Origin: Gammaproteobacteria bacterium | Lineage (GTDB): Bacteria > Pseudomonadota > Gammaproteobacteria > JAPPPA01 | DNA: 64,000 nt | Assembly (NCBI GenBank): GCA_030425645.1 | Contig: JAUHZK010000003.1 | Location: 1 to 64,000, forward strand | Direction of reading: 5' to 3' | In this document: positions 17,508-26,674 of the stretch, piece by piece | How the letters are laid out: the number at the start of each line of letters is the position of its first letter | How positions within the stretch are numbered: position 1 is the stretch's first letter | Notes under the pieces: generated by a model | What the model saw: the letters and a program-made list of their open reading frames with translations, nothing else | Told to the model about the DNA's origin: nothing | The model's database searches: none | Position numbers and translations under genes: made by a program

Positions 17508-17735
17508 ATGGGGCGAATAATCGCAATCGCACTAGTCTCCGGTGCCATTTGGTGGTTGTGGCGACGCTGGCAAAACCCAACTAGCCAGATAAAAAGCGAT
17601 GGCAAACAAGCATCGCAGAAACTCCTCCAATGCCAGCGCTGCGACGCCATGCTGCCAAGCAACAGTGCCGACCGCCGAGCCATCGCCAGCGGTTGCGAAC
17701 ACGGCGAACGCTGCCCATTACATCAGGAACACTAG
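17508..17735 (+). CDS. PP0621-family small membrane-anchored protein with paired cysteines
   Basis: Small protein of 75 aa: one N-terminal membrane segment (residues 4-19), a polar linker, and a cysteine-rich end, LLQCQRCDAMLPSN then GCEHGERCPLH. The CxxC and the later Cys/His residues could bind zinc or pair as disulfides. It resembles the PP0621 family, short proteins of unknown function found in front of pilS in Pseudomonas. Its stop is ten bases before the pilS start, so co-transcription with pilSR is likely. Too short for firm assignment. Confidence 0.7.
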   Translation: MGRIIAIALVSGAIWWLWRRWQNPTSQIKSDGKQASQKLLQCQRCDAMLPSNSADRRAIASGCEHGERCPLHQEH

Positions 17736-17745
17736 CGCTGACAGC

Positions 17746-19329
17746 ATGATTGGCAACGGCAACATCAGCGAGGACAACCGCTGGCAAACGCTGCGGCTGC
17801 TAAATGGCATCCGCATGGCCTTGGCCATCGTGCTCATCACCCTATCGGCATTGAGTGTTAACAGCGGCAGCGACAAAAATGGCACCTTACTAGCGCTATT
17901 AGCTGGCCTTTTTGCGCTGCATGGCCTCATTAGTGCTCGTCAACTGCGGCTGCGCAGCCCGGCCATTAACCGCCAAATTCGCGTCCAGTTAAGTGTCGAC
18001 TTTGGTTTGTTGCTGGTTCTCGTTTTCCTTGGCAACACCGACAGCAATTACGCCAGCCTTCTCTTTGTACCCACCGTAGCCGGCAGCTTGTTACTGAAAG
18101 AGATGAAGGCATACACCTTTGCGGCCCTGTCGTCGCTGGCATTACTGGCCATTGAAACCGAGCGGGTATGGTTGTCTGGTATCGAGCATGGCCATTACAG
18201 CCAAGCCGGCATGCTTGGCGTGGTCTTTTTTAGCATTGCCGTCATTGGGCGCATGATTTCCAGCCGTTTGGCGGCATCACAAACCCAGCTTGAACAAACC
18301 GACATTAACCTTGCCAACTTAGAAGCCGCTTCTAGCTTGGTTATCCAAAACTTAGATTCTGGCGTAGTGGTTATTGATGGCGACAACCGCATTCGGCTGA
18401 TCAACTCCGCCGCAGTACAAATGTTGAACGTCAACTTACCGGTACACGGCCGCCCAGCAAGAGACTCAGCACCCTTGTTGAGCGAACAAATCGCGCTTTG
18501 GAAAATGGACCAGCGGCGCCAAATTCCTAGCTTTACTAGCAACGGCCGAGACCTAGTACCCAGATTTGTGCCAGTTGGCCAAATGGGCCGCTCTGGCATA
18601 TTAGTGTTCCTAGACGATGCTGAGCAGCTGTCGACAGAAGCTCAACAAAATAAATTGGCATCACTGGGGCAACTCACCGCCAGTATCGCGCATGAGATTC
18701 GCAACCCGCTGAGCGCCATTAGCCACGCCTCGCAATTACTAGCCGAGTCCCCCACGCTAGACGAAGCCGACGTTCACCTAACCGAGATCATTAAAGAACA
18801 GGTTGTGCGAGTCGACAGCGTCATCTCAAGCGTACTAAAGCTTTCGAGAAGAGAAAAACCACAACCGGTAATCGTAAAATTAGCACCGTGGCTGGAGCAG
18901 TTTCGATCCTGCTTTATTCTTGAACATCAGTTACAAATTTCTGACTTCGAGATTGAAAGCAACAATACCGACGCAGAAGTCCGTATGGACGAAAGCCAGC
19001 TGGATCAGATCGTCTCGAATTTATGCAAGAACGCTCTGCACTATAGCCAACAGAACAATGCCGCCGCGCCACTAGTCAGCGTTCACTTTAGCTACGATGC
19101 CAAGGCCTCTTGCTGGTATCTAGATGTTAGCGACCGCGGGCCCGGCATACCTGAAGCCATACAGACCGACATCTTTGTGCCATTCTTTACCACTCGCCAC
19201 GAAGGTACCGGGCTCGGGCTATATTTGGCGCGCTCCCTATGCGAAACCAACGGCGCGCGGCTAGTACTAAATGACAGCCATAGCGGCGGCACCACCTTCC
19301 GAGTAATCTTTACCTCACCACTCCACTAA
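17746..19329 (+). CDS. pilS: Type IV pilus sensor histidine kinase PilS
   Basis: Membrane sensor kinase of the PilS-PilR two-component system, which sets pilin levels. Several transmembrane segments lie in residues ~20-180, followed by a PAS-like region (~205-290), the HisKA dimerisation domain with phospho-acceptor His316 in ASIAHEIRNPLSA, and a HATPase_c domain with NLCKNALHYS, DRGPGIPE and GTGLGLYLA. The ATG at 17746 gives 527 aa, in the family range. An in-frame ATG at 17599 would overlap the small gene upstream and add 49 residues of no family character. It is followed by pilR after 19 bases. Confidence 0.93.
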   Translation: MIGNGNISEDNRWQTLRLLNGIRMALAIVLITLSALSVNSGSDKNGTLLALLAGLFALHGLISARQLRLRSPAINRQIRVQLSVDFGLLLVLVFLGNTDSNYASLLFVPTVAGSLLLKEMKAYTFAALSSLALLAIETERVWLSGIEHGHYSQAGMLGVVFFSIAVIGRMISSRLAASQTQLEQTDINLANLEAASSLVIQNLDSGVVVIDGDNRIRLINSAAVQMLNVNLPVHGRPARDSAPLLSEQIALWKMDQRRQIPSFTSNGRDLVPRFVPVGQMGRSGILVFLDDAEQLSTEAQQNKLASLGQLTASIAHEIRNPLSAISHASQLLAESPTLDEADVHLTEIIKEQVVRVDSVISSVLKLSRREKPQPVIVKLAPWLEQFRSCFILEHQLQISDFEIESNNTDAEVRMDESQLDQIVSNLCKNALHYSQQNNAAAPLVSVHFSYDAKASCWYLDVSDRGPGIPEAIQTDIFVPFFTTRHEGTGLGLYLARSLCETNGARLVLNDSHSGGTTFRVIFTSPLH

Positions 19330-19348
19330 GCCACGATTAAGGCACACC

Positions 19349-20710
19349 ATGTCAGATAGCCTCACTGAAAACGCCACCGCCTTAGTAGTTGACGATGAGC
19401 CGCGAATCGTTGAGTTGCATAGCCTGACGCTAAAGCGCATGGGCATTAATGTGCTTAGCGCTCAAACGGTTGCCGACGCTGCTGCCCGTGTTCAGGAGCA
19501 AAACATCGACTTCTGCCTTACCGACTTAAAGCTACCCGATGGTACTGGCCTAGAGGTACTGACAGCGGTCCAAGAGGCACAACCCGAAACTCCGGTCGCG
19601 GTTATCACTGCTTTTGGCGACATTGACACTGCCACCGAGGCGCTGAAGCTGGGTGCCTTCGATTTTGTTTCCAAGCCGGTTGACCTCAACCAGTTAAGGA
19701 CACTGGCCACTACTGCCCTGCGTCTAAGGCCAGCCGAGCCCAAAGTTGCCCGCCGTCAATCACCGCTAGACCAGCTATATGGGGTTTCAGAACCCATGCT
19801 GGCGCTAAAGAAAATGATTGAAAAAGTCGCCCGTAGCCAAGCCCCTCTGCACATCACCGGCGAAAGCGGCACCGGTAAAGAACGCGTTGCCCGCACCATC
19901 CATGAAATTAGCCCGCGGCAGGCTGAGCCTTTTATCGCCGTAAACTGCGGCGCCATTCCAGCTGAATTAATGGAAAGCGAGTTTTTTGGAGACCAGAAAG
20001 GTAGCTTTACTGGTGCCACTTCACATAAAGAAGGACTCTTTCGCGCCGCCAACGGCGGCACCCTATTCCTAGACGAAGTCGCCGATTTGCCCGCACATAT
20101 GCAGGTCAAACTACTACGCGCCTTACAAGAGAAGGCCGTTCGCCCCATTGGCGCCCATGACGAAGTCCAAGTCGACGTCCGCATTATCTCTGCCACACAT
20201 AAAAACCTAGCCGAGCTAATAGAACGCAACAGCTTTCGCGAAGACCTTTACTACCGAATTAACGTTATTCAAGTTGATGTACCCGCGCTCAGCGACCGGC
20301 GCGAAGACATCCCCGGCTTGGTCAACTTTCTTTGCCAGCGCTATCAAGAGCGAACCGGCACGGCCCTTGCCGTTGCCGATGACGCCATTGCCTGGCTTGC
20401 CGAACAAACATTTCCCGGCAATATCCGCGAACTAGAAAACAGCCTCGAAAGAGCCGCCGCGCTCTGCGACAATCAAACCATCGCCCTAAGCGACCTTCAA
20501 CACACCCCTCAACGACGTGGCGGCAATCGCAATGCACAAGAACTCACACTACCGCCAGGTGTTGACCTCGACAGCTGGCTAGAATCGATTGAGCTCAAAA
20601 TCATTGCCCAACACCTCGCTCAAAACGACGGCAATAAAACCGCCACCGCCGAATCACTCGGCATCAGCTTCCGACAGCTACGTTATAAGCTGAAAAAGCT
20701 CGAACTCTAG
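19349..20710 (+). CDS. pilR: Sigma-54 dependent response regulator PilR
   Basis: NtrC-type activator that switches on pilA with RpoN. The 453-residue protein has three parts: a receiver domain with phospho-acceptor Asp59 (FCLTDLKLPD), an AAA+ domain with Walker A GESGTGKE at 171-178, the sigma-54 contact loop as GSFTGA, and Walker B GGTLFLDEVADLP, and a C-terminal Fis-type helix-turn-helix (KTATAESLGISFRQLRYK). The sigma-54 promoter of pilA lies 120 bases downstream of its stop, so the target is adjacent. Confidence 0.96.
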   Translation: MSDSLTENATALVVDDEPRIVELHSLTLKRMGINVLSAQTVADAAARVQEQNIDFCLTDLKLPDGTGLEVLTAVQEAQPETPVAVITAFGDIDTATEALKLGAFDFVSKPVDLNQLRTLATTALRLRPAEPKVARRQSPLDQLYGVSEPMLALKKMIEKVARSQAPLHITGESGTGKERVARTIHEISPRQAEPFIAVNCGAIPAELMESEFFGDQKGSFTGATSHKEGLFRAANGGTLFLDEVADLPAHMQVKLLRALQEKAVRPIGAHDEVQVDVRIISATHKNLAELIERNSFREDLYYRINVIQVDVPALSDRREDIPGLVNFLCQRYQERTGTALAVADDAIAWLAEQTFPGNIRELENSLERAAALCDNQTIALSDLQHTPQRRGGNRNAQELTLPPGVDLDSWLESIELKIIAQHLAQNDGNKTATAESLGISFRQLRYKLKKLEL

Positions 20711-20729
20711 TTACAAAAATCGTCCAAAC

Positions 20730-20744
20730 TGACAAATTTTGTCA
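20730..20744. promoter_or_regulatory. Candidate PilR operator (palindrome) upstream of pilA
   Basis: TGACAAATTTTGTCA is a perfect 15-base inverted repeat centred about 97 bases upstream of the sigma-54 -24 element. TGTC half-sites are known components of PilR sites in Pseudomonas. Its position fits an enhancer for a sigma-54 activator. Binding is inferred. Confidence 0.55.
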
Positions 20745-20830
20745 CAAGCCGAATATTGATTCATAAATTTATTGTTTATTTTCAAATACTTAAACATACC
20801 ATTTGGTCATTAAAGCCGGTTTTTTAAAGC

Positions 20831-20845
20831 TGGCACAGGCGTTGC
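20831..20845 (+). promoter_or_regulatory. Sigma-54 promoter of pilA
   Basis: TGGCAC-N5-TTGC matches the -24/-12 consensus at every position (TGGCAC 20831-20836, TTGC 20842-20845). Transcription should start near 20857, leaving a leader of about 60 bases before the pilA ATG. This promoter type needs a bacterial enhancer-binding protein, here most likely PilR. Confidence 0.9.
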
Positions 20846-20915
20846 AAACAACTTATCGAAGGGCATCAACGGCCCCGATTTTTTACAAGCAAGGTTTTAT
20901 GACTGGAGATTGAAA

Positions 20916-21404
20916 ATGAACGTTAAAGCAAACATCCAAAAAGGTTTTACCCTTATCGAATTGATGATCGTAGTTGCGATTATCGGTATCTTGGCAGCGA
21001 TTGCCATTCCTCAGTATCAAGACTATGTGGCTCGCTCACAAGTGTCTGAAGCTGTACAACTAATGGGCGGCGCTAAAACTGCGATCGAAGAGTATGTTTC
21101 TCAAGAAGGCAAGTTCCCTGTTGATGGCGACTTCACCAGCAGCACCGTAGCCGACTCTTTGGGCATCAAGACCTCAGGTTCTTATGTTGCTAGCATTACC
21201 TTTGACGACGGCAGCAACAACGATGCCGCAGGTCGAATGACTGCAACTATGGCTTCGAGCGGCGTTTCTGGCGAAGTTACCAGCAAAACCGTTTCTTTTG
21301 AACGCTCTGCTACTGGCGAGTGGAACTGCCGTCGCGGCTCTACATCTCCTATTGCAGATGAGCATCTACCTAATAGCTGCGAGTCTGACCAGCAGTCTAT
21401 CTAA
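20916..21404 (+). CDS. pilA: Type IV major pilin PilA
   Basis: Structural subunit of type IV pili. The leader is short (residues 1-10, [10 protein letters not shown]); PilD cuts before [18 protein letters not shown], whose Glu5 and hydrophobic helix are those of type IVa pilins. The mature chain is 152 aa. Near the C-terminus a pair of cysteines (WNC ... NSC, 17 residues between them) makes the disulfide loop seen in these pilins. A serine lies next to last. The ATG at 20916 follows GGAG by seven bases; a TTG six bases earlier is in frame but overlaps the spacing. Preceded by a sigma-54 promoter and followed by a strong terminator, so it is expressed mainly alone. Confidence 0.96.
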   Translation: MNVKANIQKGFTLIELMIVVAIIGILAAIAIPQYQDYVARSQVSEAVQLMGGAKTAIEEYVSQEGKFPVDGDFTSSTVADSLGIKTSGSYVASITFDDGSNNDAAGRMTATMASSGVSGEVTSKTVSFERSATGEWNCRRGSTSPIADEHLPNSCESDQQSI

Positions 21405-21433
21405 ATGACCCGGGGCACTCACAGCAAAGGGGC

Positions 21434-21462
21434 AAAGGCGGCGCACTAGCGCCGCCTTTTTT
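21434..21462 (+). terminator. Rho-independent terminator of pilA
   Basis: Stem AAAGGCGGCGC (21434-21444) with GCGCCGCCTTT after the loop ACTA, followed by a T-run. It lies 30 bases after the pilA stop and directly before the ligase-like gene, so most pilA transcripts should stop here. Confidence 0.9.
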
Positions 21463-21478
21463 GTAAGTGAAACCGCAC

Positions 21479-22837
21479 ATGATAAAAAGCAAGACGATAT
21501 GGCTTATATGCCTGGGCATCATCACTACAGCCCTACCGCTGCTTAACAACGGCAGCTTTGGCATTCATCTTTTCGATGGCAAGCGCCTAGCCATTATCGC
21601 CACCGTCATAGGCGCTATGTATTGCCTCTTCCGCTACCCCATTACGCTATCTGACAAACAGCAGCTCCACTACTGCCTTGTTCTAGGAACCCTACTGACT
21701 ATTAGCATTGGCTTAGCCGAAAAGCCACTAATGGCGAGTTTAGAAACGGCCTCAATGGTCGGGTTAACACTTTCTGCAATAGTATTCTCGAGACTCGCCA
21801 ATGCGCCTTTACAGGCACTCAGAATTGCCACTGTAGCCGCTGCATTGTATTTACTCATGGCTACCGCACATTTAGGCAATAGCTACGTCTTACAACTTTC
21901 GGAGCAGGTCGTCGCCCGTTTACCCGGTTTCAACAACATTCGAGAATTCAGTCATTGGCTAACTTGGACCCTTCCGCTCGTCGGCGCACTACCTTTTTAT
22001 CGGCGTTTCCTCACCAAGGTACCTGGTTATTGGTTGTGGATGATCGCTATTGGATGGTGGTTTCTATTTTATATCGCTGCCGGCCGCGGCAGCGCCGTCG
22101 CAACCTTGCTAGCGGTTGCAATAGTGACTTGTCTCTATCAACGACGCGCCCTAACCTGGCTAAAAACACTAGTGACTGCCGCCATCATTGGTAACACAAT
22201 GGGCTACCTATGGATCGGCTTGGAAGCACAATACGCGCCAAGTATCCTGCACATAGATGGGGGCTTACTATCTAACCAGAGTTCAGACAGGCTAAGTCTC
22301 TGGACCGAGACCTGGGATATGTTTGTAGCCCACCCTTGGTTTGGCGTTGGCCCTATGCATTTTGCCCATCACACGACCAGCGAATTCGCCAGCCCGCACA
22401 ACATAGTCTTACTGCAACTTGCCGAAACCGGCATTTTCGCGACGCTGTTGGTCTTTTCAGGCTTGGCTTATGCTTACTTGAAACTGCTCTTCCAAGCGCG
22501 CCAGCAGCCAGACAATATTTTACTCATGGGGTTCTCAACCGCCGTGATCGCTGCCGGTATACATAGCCTATTTAGCGGCGTACAGCTGGCACCCTATAGT
22601 CAGTTCTGGTTGATTATTATTGTAGGCGCGACAATACACTTATGCAGAGCCCGACAAACTAACCCAACCGGACCAGAAACACATACACTAACAGGCACTA
22701 GGATACTCGCCTGTGGGGTTGCCGCTATGTTATTGATAGGCTTAGCGCTGGTTGTTATCGATCCAAACCTCCCGGATCCTTGGGCTAATATTATTGGCGG
22801 GCGCCAGCCTCGGTTTTGGTCACATGGTCAGTTTTAA
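21479..22837 (+). CDS. O-antigen ligase-family membrane protein, possible pilin glycosyltransferase
   Basis: Polytopic membrane protein of about 452 aa with ten or more hydrophobic segments and a Wzy_C-type loop in the second half: GRGSAVATLL, then SDRLSLWTETWDMF and HPWFGVGPMHF, with a conserved-type histidine in SPHNIVLLQLAETG. The family covers O-antigen ligases WaaL and pilin O-glycosyl ligases such as PglL and TfpO. In some Pseudomonas strains tfpO is next to pilA and modifies the pilin, so the position favours a pilin ligase. No glycan biosynthesis genes accompany it. Start is uncertain: ATG 21479 is chosen; a GTG at 21467 falls in the T-run side of the pilA terminator. Neither has a good ribosome binding site. 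Confidence 0.72.
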   Translation: MIKSKTIWLICLGIITTALPLLNNGSFGIHLFDGKRLAIIATVIGAMYCLFRYPITLSDKQQLHYCLVLGTLLTISIGLAEKPLMASLETASMVGLTLSAIVFSRLANAPLQALRIATVAAALYLLMATAHLGNSYVLQLSEQVVARLPGFNNIREFSHWLTWTLPLVGALPFYRRFLTKVPGYWLWMIAIGWWFLFYIAAGRGSAVATLLAVAIVTCLYQRRALTWLKTLVTAAIIGNTMGYLWIGLEAQYAPSILHIDGGLLSNQSSDRLSLWTETWDMFVAHPWFGVGPMHFAHHTTSEFASPHNIVLLQLAETGIFATLLVFSGLAYAYLKLLFQARQQPDNILLMGFSTAVIAAGIHSLFSGVQLAPYSQFWLIIIVGATIHLCRARQTNPTGPETHTLTGTRILACGVAAMLLIGLALVVIDPNLPDPWANIIGGRQPRFWSHGQF

Positions 22838-22852
22838 ATAAGCAGAGCAGCA

Positions 22853-24568
22853 ATGGGGAAAGACGAAGTACATTTAGTGGGTTTAGCAAGGCGTCTAGCG
22901 ATGGACGGCTTACTTAGCGAGTCGCAAGCAGCAGAAGCGGCAACCAAAGCTAAGTCTCGCAAACAACCTGTAGTCTCCTACCTCGTAGAAGAGAGAATTC
23001 TCGAGGCTAGCGCTATTGCAGCAGCCGCGGCCGATGAATTTGGCGTGCCGCTACTTGACCTCAGCCAATTTGAGCTAGAGCTCGCCCCAATTGACTTGGT
23101 TAACCAAAAGCTAATCCAACGTCACCATGCACTACCTTTGTGGCAGCGCGGCAACACCTTATTCATTGGTTTATCGGACCCAACCAATATTGCCGCCGCA
23201 GATGAAATCAAGTTCCAAACCGGACTCAACACTGACATTGTCGTCGTCGAAGAAGACAAACTAAGCCGCGTTATTAACGACATTATTGAGCGGTCTGAGG
23301 CCAGCGCTTTCGACAACCTTGGCGACGAAGATCTAGACAATCTTGAGGTGGCCGACGAAGAGGACGAGCTGGAAGACCCTAACGCCGACAGTTCAACCGT
23401 AGACGATGCTCCCGTTGTACGCTTCGTAAACAAAATTCTATTAGACGCGATCAATAAGAGCGCCTCTGATATCCACTTCGAACCCTACGAAAAAAGCTAC
23501 CGCGTGCGTTACCGCCTAGACGGCATTTTGCGTGAAGTCGCGACGCCGCCGGCGGCAATGGCACCGCGCTTGTCGGCCCGGATTAAAGTCATGGCGAGAC
23601 TCGATATTGCCGAACGCCGCATACCGCAAGACGGCCGTATCAAACTCAATATTTCACGTAATCGTTCAATCGACTTCCGTGTTTCGACCTGCCCGATGGT
23701 GCACGGCGAAAAAATCGTGATCCGGGTGTTAGATCCCAGCAACACCCAAATGGGTATTGAACAGCTCGGCATGGAACCGGCGCAGCAAGAAGCCTTTAAA
23801 CACGCCATTAGCCAGCCCTGGGGCCTCATCCTCGTGACCGGCCCCACGGGATCAGGCAAAACCGTATCGCTGTACACAGCACTGAATATGCTGAACACAT
23901 CAGACCGCAACATTTCCACTGCTGAAGATCCGGTTGAGATCCAGGTACCCGGCATCAACCAAGTTAACGTGATTTCTAAGGTCGGCTTCGACTTTGCCGC
24001 CGCTCTGCGCTCGTTTTTACGTCAAGACCCAGACATCATCATGGTCGGTGAGATTCGGGATCTAGAGACTGCTGAAATTTCAGTAAAGGCAGCACAAACT
24101 GGTCACTTGGTGCTTTCCACGCTGCATACCAATGACGCCCCACAGACAATATCCCGCCTGATGAATATGGGCATACCACCGTTCAATATCGCCTCTAGCG
24201 TATCTTTAATTTTGGCGCAGCGACTGGCTAGAAAACTGTGTCAAAGCTGTCGCGTGGAGGAGAAAATTAGTCGCGAAGACCTCCTAAAAGCCGGTTTTAA
24301 TGAAGACGAATTAGCTGACCTAACCACCTACAAAGCAGGCGGCTGCGACGAATGCGGCCATAGCGGCTACAAGGGCCGTCAAGGCCTCTATCAAGCCATG
24401 ACGATTTCAGCAGAAATGCAAAAGCTCATCTTGGCCAATGCCAATGCTGGCGAACTCAGCGAACAGGCGAAAAAAGAAGGCATTGGCGACCTGCGTAGAG
24501 CCGGACTTAACAAGGTTAAGGAAGGCATTACCAGCCTCGAAGAAGTTTACCGCGTGACCACAGAATAG
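22853..24568 (+). CDS. pilB: Type IV pilus assembly ATPase PilB
   Basis: Hexameric ATPase that powers pilus extension at the inner membrane. N-terminal MshEN-type region (~1-150), an acidic linker around residues 145-180, then the secretion ATPase core with Walker A GPTGSGKT near residue 330, an Asp box, GEIRDLETAEISVKAAQTGH and the tetracysteine zinc motif (CQSCRVEE ... CDECGHSGYKGR). Length 571 is normal. First gene of pilBCD, 14 to 15 bases upstream of pilC. Confidence 0.96.
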   Translation: MGKDEVHLVGLARRLAMDGLLSESQAAEAATKAKSRKQPVVSYLVEERILEASAIAAAAADEFGVPLLDLSQFELELAPIDLVNQKLIQRHHALPLWQRGNTLFIGLSDPTNIAAADEIKFQTGLNTDIVVVEEDKLSRVINDIIERSEASAFDNLGDEDLDNLEVADEEDELEDPNADSSTVDDAPVVRFVNKILLDAINKSASDIHFEPYEKSYRVRYRLDGILREVATPPAAMAPRLSARIKVMARLDIAERRIPQDGRIKLNISRNRSIDFRVSTCPMVHGEKIVIRVLDPSNTQMGIEQLGMEPAQQEAFKHAISQPWGLILVTGPTGSGKTVSLYTALNMLNTSDRNISTAEDPVEIQVPGINQVNVISKVGFDFAAALRSFLRQDPDIIMVGEIRDLETAEISVKAAQTGHLVLSTLHTNDAPQTISRLMNMGIPPFNIASSVSLILAQRLARKLCQSCRVEEKISREDLLKAGFNEDELADLTTYKAGGCDECGHSGYKGRQGLYQAMTISAEMQKLILANANAGELSEQAKKEGIGDLRRAGLNKVKEGITSLEEVYRVTTE

Positions 24569-24582
24569 ACGGCAATCGGATT

Positions 24583-25803
24583 ATGGCTAAACAGCAAACA
24601 GATACCCGCTATACCTGGGAAGGCACCGACCGCAAAGGCCGGCGTATGAAAGGCGAGATGGCGGCCGCCAATGAAACGGCCGTGCGCAGCGTGCTGCGTG
24701 GCCAAGGCGTTGCCGTGCTACGCGTGCGTAAAAAGTCTGAGCTGTTTTCCTTTGGCAAAGGTAAAGCCATCACCCCTAAAGACATCGCCATCCTGTCTCG
24801 CCAAATGGCGACCATGATGCAAGCTGGCGTGCCGTTAGTGCAGTCGCTGGACATTATTGGCCGCGGCGACGCCAACCCTAAAATGCAGGATTTGGTCAGC
24901 GCCATTAAAAACGAAGTCGAGTCAGGCACCTCACTCAGCGAGTCACTGGCTAAACATCCTAAATACTTCGATGACCTCTACATTAACTTAGTAGAAGCCG
25001 GCGAACGTTCCGGCGCATTGGAAGCTTTGCTCGATAAGGTTGCTACCTACCAAGAAAAAACCGAAGCACTCAAAGCCAAGATCAAAAAAGCCTTGGTCTA
25101 TCCAGCCTCGATTATCGTTGTTGCCTTTGCGGTAACGGCGATCTTATTGGTCTTTGTAGTACCTCAGTTCCAATCCTTGTTCCAAGGTTTTGGCGCCGAC
25201 TTACCCGCTTTCACCCTATTTGTGATTAACCTTTCAGAATGGGCGCAAAGCAACTGGTGGCTGGTGCTTGGAGTTTTAGCGCTCGCCATATGGGGCCATA
25301 AACAAGGGCGGCAACGCTCACAAAAATACGTATTACTGACCGACAAACTGATGTTGCGCCTACCGGTAGTTGGCGAAATTTTGGTGAAATCTGCCATCGC
25401 CCGCTACGCACGCACCTTGTCGACCATGTTTTCTGCCGGCGTACCCCTCGTTGATGCGCTAGATTCGGTCGCCGGCGCCACCGGCAATAAGGTTTATGAG
25501 AACGCCGTGCGGCAGATGAAGGACGATGTCTCTACCGGCCAGCCCTTGCATCTAAGCATGGGGCAGACAGAGATTTTCACTAACCTTGCCATTCAAATGA
25601 TCGCTATTGGTGAAGAATCCGGCGCACTCGACGACATGTCTGGCAAAGTCGCCGATTTCTATGAGCGTGAGGTAGACGACGCCGTCGACGCGCTAACCAG
25701 CTTACTCGAGCCACTCATTATTTCGGTGATTGGTGTCATTGTTGGCGGCCTAATCGTTGCCATGTACCTTCCAATCTTCAAACTAGGCGCTGTAGTGGGT
25801 TAA
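24583..25803 (+). CDS. pilC: Type IV pilus inner-membrane platform protein PilC
   Basis: Integral membrane platform between PilB and the pilus. It has two T2SSF domains (about residues 70-195 and 275-395), each with the conserved Gly-rich GVPLVQSLDII / GVPLVDALDSVAG loop, and three transmembrane helices including VYPASIIVVAFAVTAILLVF. Length 406 is normal. It is followed four bases later by pilD. Confidence 0.96.
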   Translation: MAKQQTDTRYTWEGTDRKGRRMKGEMAAANETAVRSVLRGQGVAVLRVRKKSELFSFGKGKAITPKDIAILSRQMATMMQAGVPLVQSLDIIGRGDANPKMQDLVSAIKNEVESGTSLSESLAKHPKYFDDLYINLVEAGERSGALEALLDKVATYQEKTEALKAKIKKALVYPASIIVVAFAVTAILLVFVVPQFQSLFQGFGADLPAFTLFVINLSEWAQSNWWLVLGVLALAIWGHKQGRQRSQKYVLLTDKLMLRLPVVGEILVKSAIARYARTLSTMFSAGVPLVDALDSVAGATGNKVYENAVRQMKDDVSTGQPLHLSMGQTEIFTNLAIQMIAIGEESGALDDMSGKVADFYEREVDDAVDALTSLLEPLIISVIGVIVGGLIVAMYLPIFKLGAVVG

Positions 25804-25807
25804 CACA

Positions 25808-26674
25808 TTGCCAAATATAGAACTGTTCACGGATACGCTAAACGCCAGCCCCATCTTATGGTGGGCATTCGCGTTTGTCATCGGCAGCTGTATTGCCAGC
25901 TTTATCAACGTCGTGGTTTGGCGACTACCGATGATGTTAAACGACGAATGGAATCAAGCCGCAGCGCAGCAACTCAAGCTAGACGCGCCAGCTCCAAGCG
26001 GCTACACCCTTTCAACCCCGGGGTCGCACTGCCCTAGCTGCAAACACAGCATCGCCTGGTACTTCAATTTACCCATAGTCGGCTGGCTATTACTGCGGGG
26101 ACGCTGTGCCAACTGCGGCACCACCATCAGTAAACGTTATCCAGCAGTGGAGTTGATCGGCGGCCTAATGGCGGCCATAACTGCCTACTACGTCCCTGCT
26201 GGCCTAGAAGCGGTTTTTGCAATCGGCCTAGTGCTAACGTTACTCACCATTGCATTAATTGACTGGGATACCCAACTCATTCCCGACAACATTGCTTTGC
26301 CACTTTTATGGCTGGGTCTGTTAATTAATATTAACGGCCGTTTCATCCCCATCGAAGAAGCTGTCATAGGTGCCGCCGCCGGCTATCTGATGCTATGGAG
26401 TTGTTTCAAAGCATTCCTGCTCATTACTGGCAAGGAAGGCATGGGTTATGGAGACTTCAAATTACTCGCCGCCCTAGGCGCTTGGTTTGGCTGGCAAGCC
26501 TTGCCAGCGATGATTTTGGTAGCGTCTGTGAGCGGCGCTTGCTTTGGCATTGGACAACGACTTAGTGGCAAGCTCGCCGCTCAACAAGCCATGCCATTTG
26601 GCCCATGGCTTGCATTGGCCGGGATTGTGCAACTATGGTGGGGCCAACCACTCTCGCAACTCCTCTCGCTATGA
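25808..26674 (+). CDS. pilD: Prepilin peptidase / N-methyltransferase PilD
   Basis: Membrane aspartic protease that cleaves prepilin leaders and methylates the new N-terminal Phe. It has the cytoplasmic tetracysteine zinc site (HCPSCKHS ... GRCANCGT) and two catalytic aspartates, in LIDWDTQLIPD and GMGYGDFKLLAALG. Seven or eight hydrophobic segments fill the rest. The start is a TTG (25808-25810), since no ATG occurs before the first membrane helix; its N-terminal length then matches Pseudomonas PilD. The stop overlaps the coaE start as ATGA. Confidence 0.94.
   Translation: MPNIELFTDTLNASPILWWAFAFVIGSCIASFINVVVWRLPMMLNDEWNQAAAQQLKLDAPAPSGYTLSTPGSHCPSCKHSIAWYFNLPIVGWLLLRGRCANCGTTISKRYPAVELIGGLMAAITAYYVPAGLEAVFAIGLVLTLLTIALIDWDTQLIPDNIALPLLWLGLLININGRFIPIEEAVIGAAAGYLMLWSCFKAFLLITGKEGMGYGDFKLLAALGAWFGWQALPAMILVASVSGACFGIGQRLSGKLAAQQAMPFGPWLALAGIVQLWWGQPLSQLLSL

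Noticed and set aside
17599-17745. Longer PilS start at 17599
   Set aside because: The extra 49 residues overlap the PP0621-like gene in another frame and show no membrane or family character.
26605-26670. Longer CoaE start at 26605
   Set aside because: It would lie wholly within pilD; the overlapping ATGA at 26671 fits the family N-terminus.
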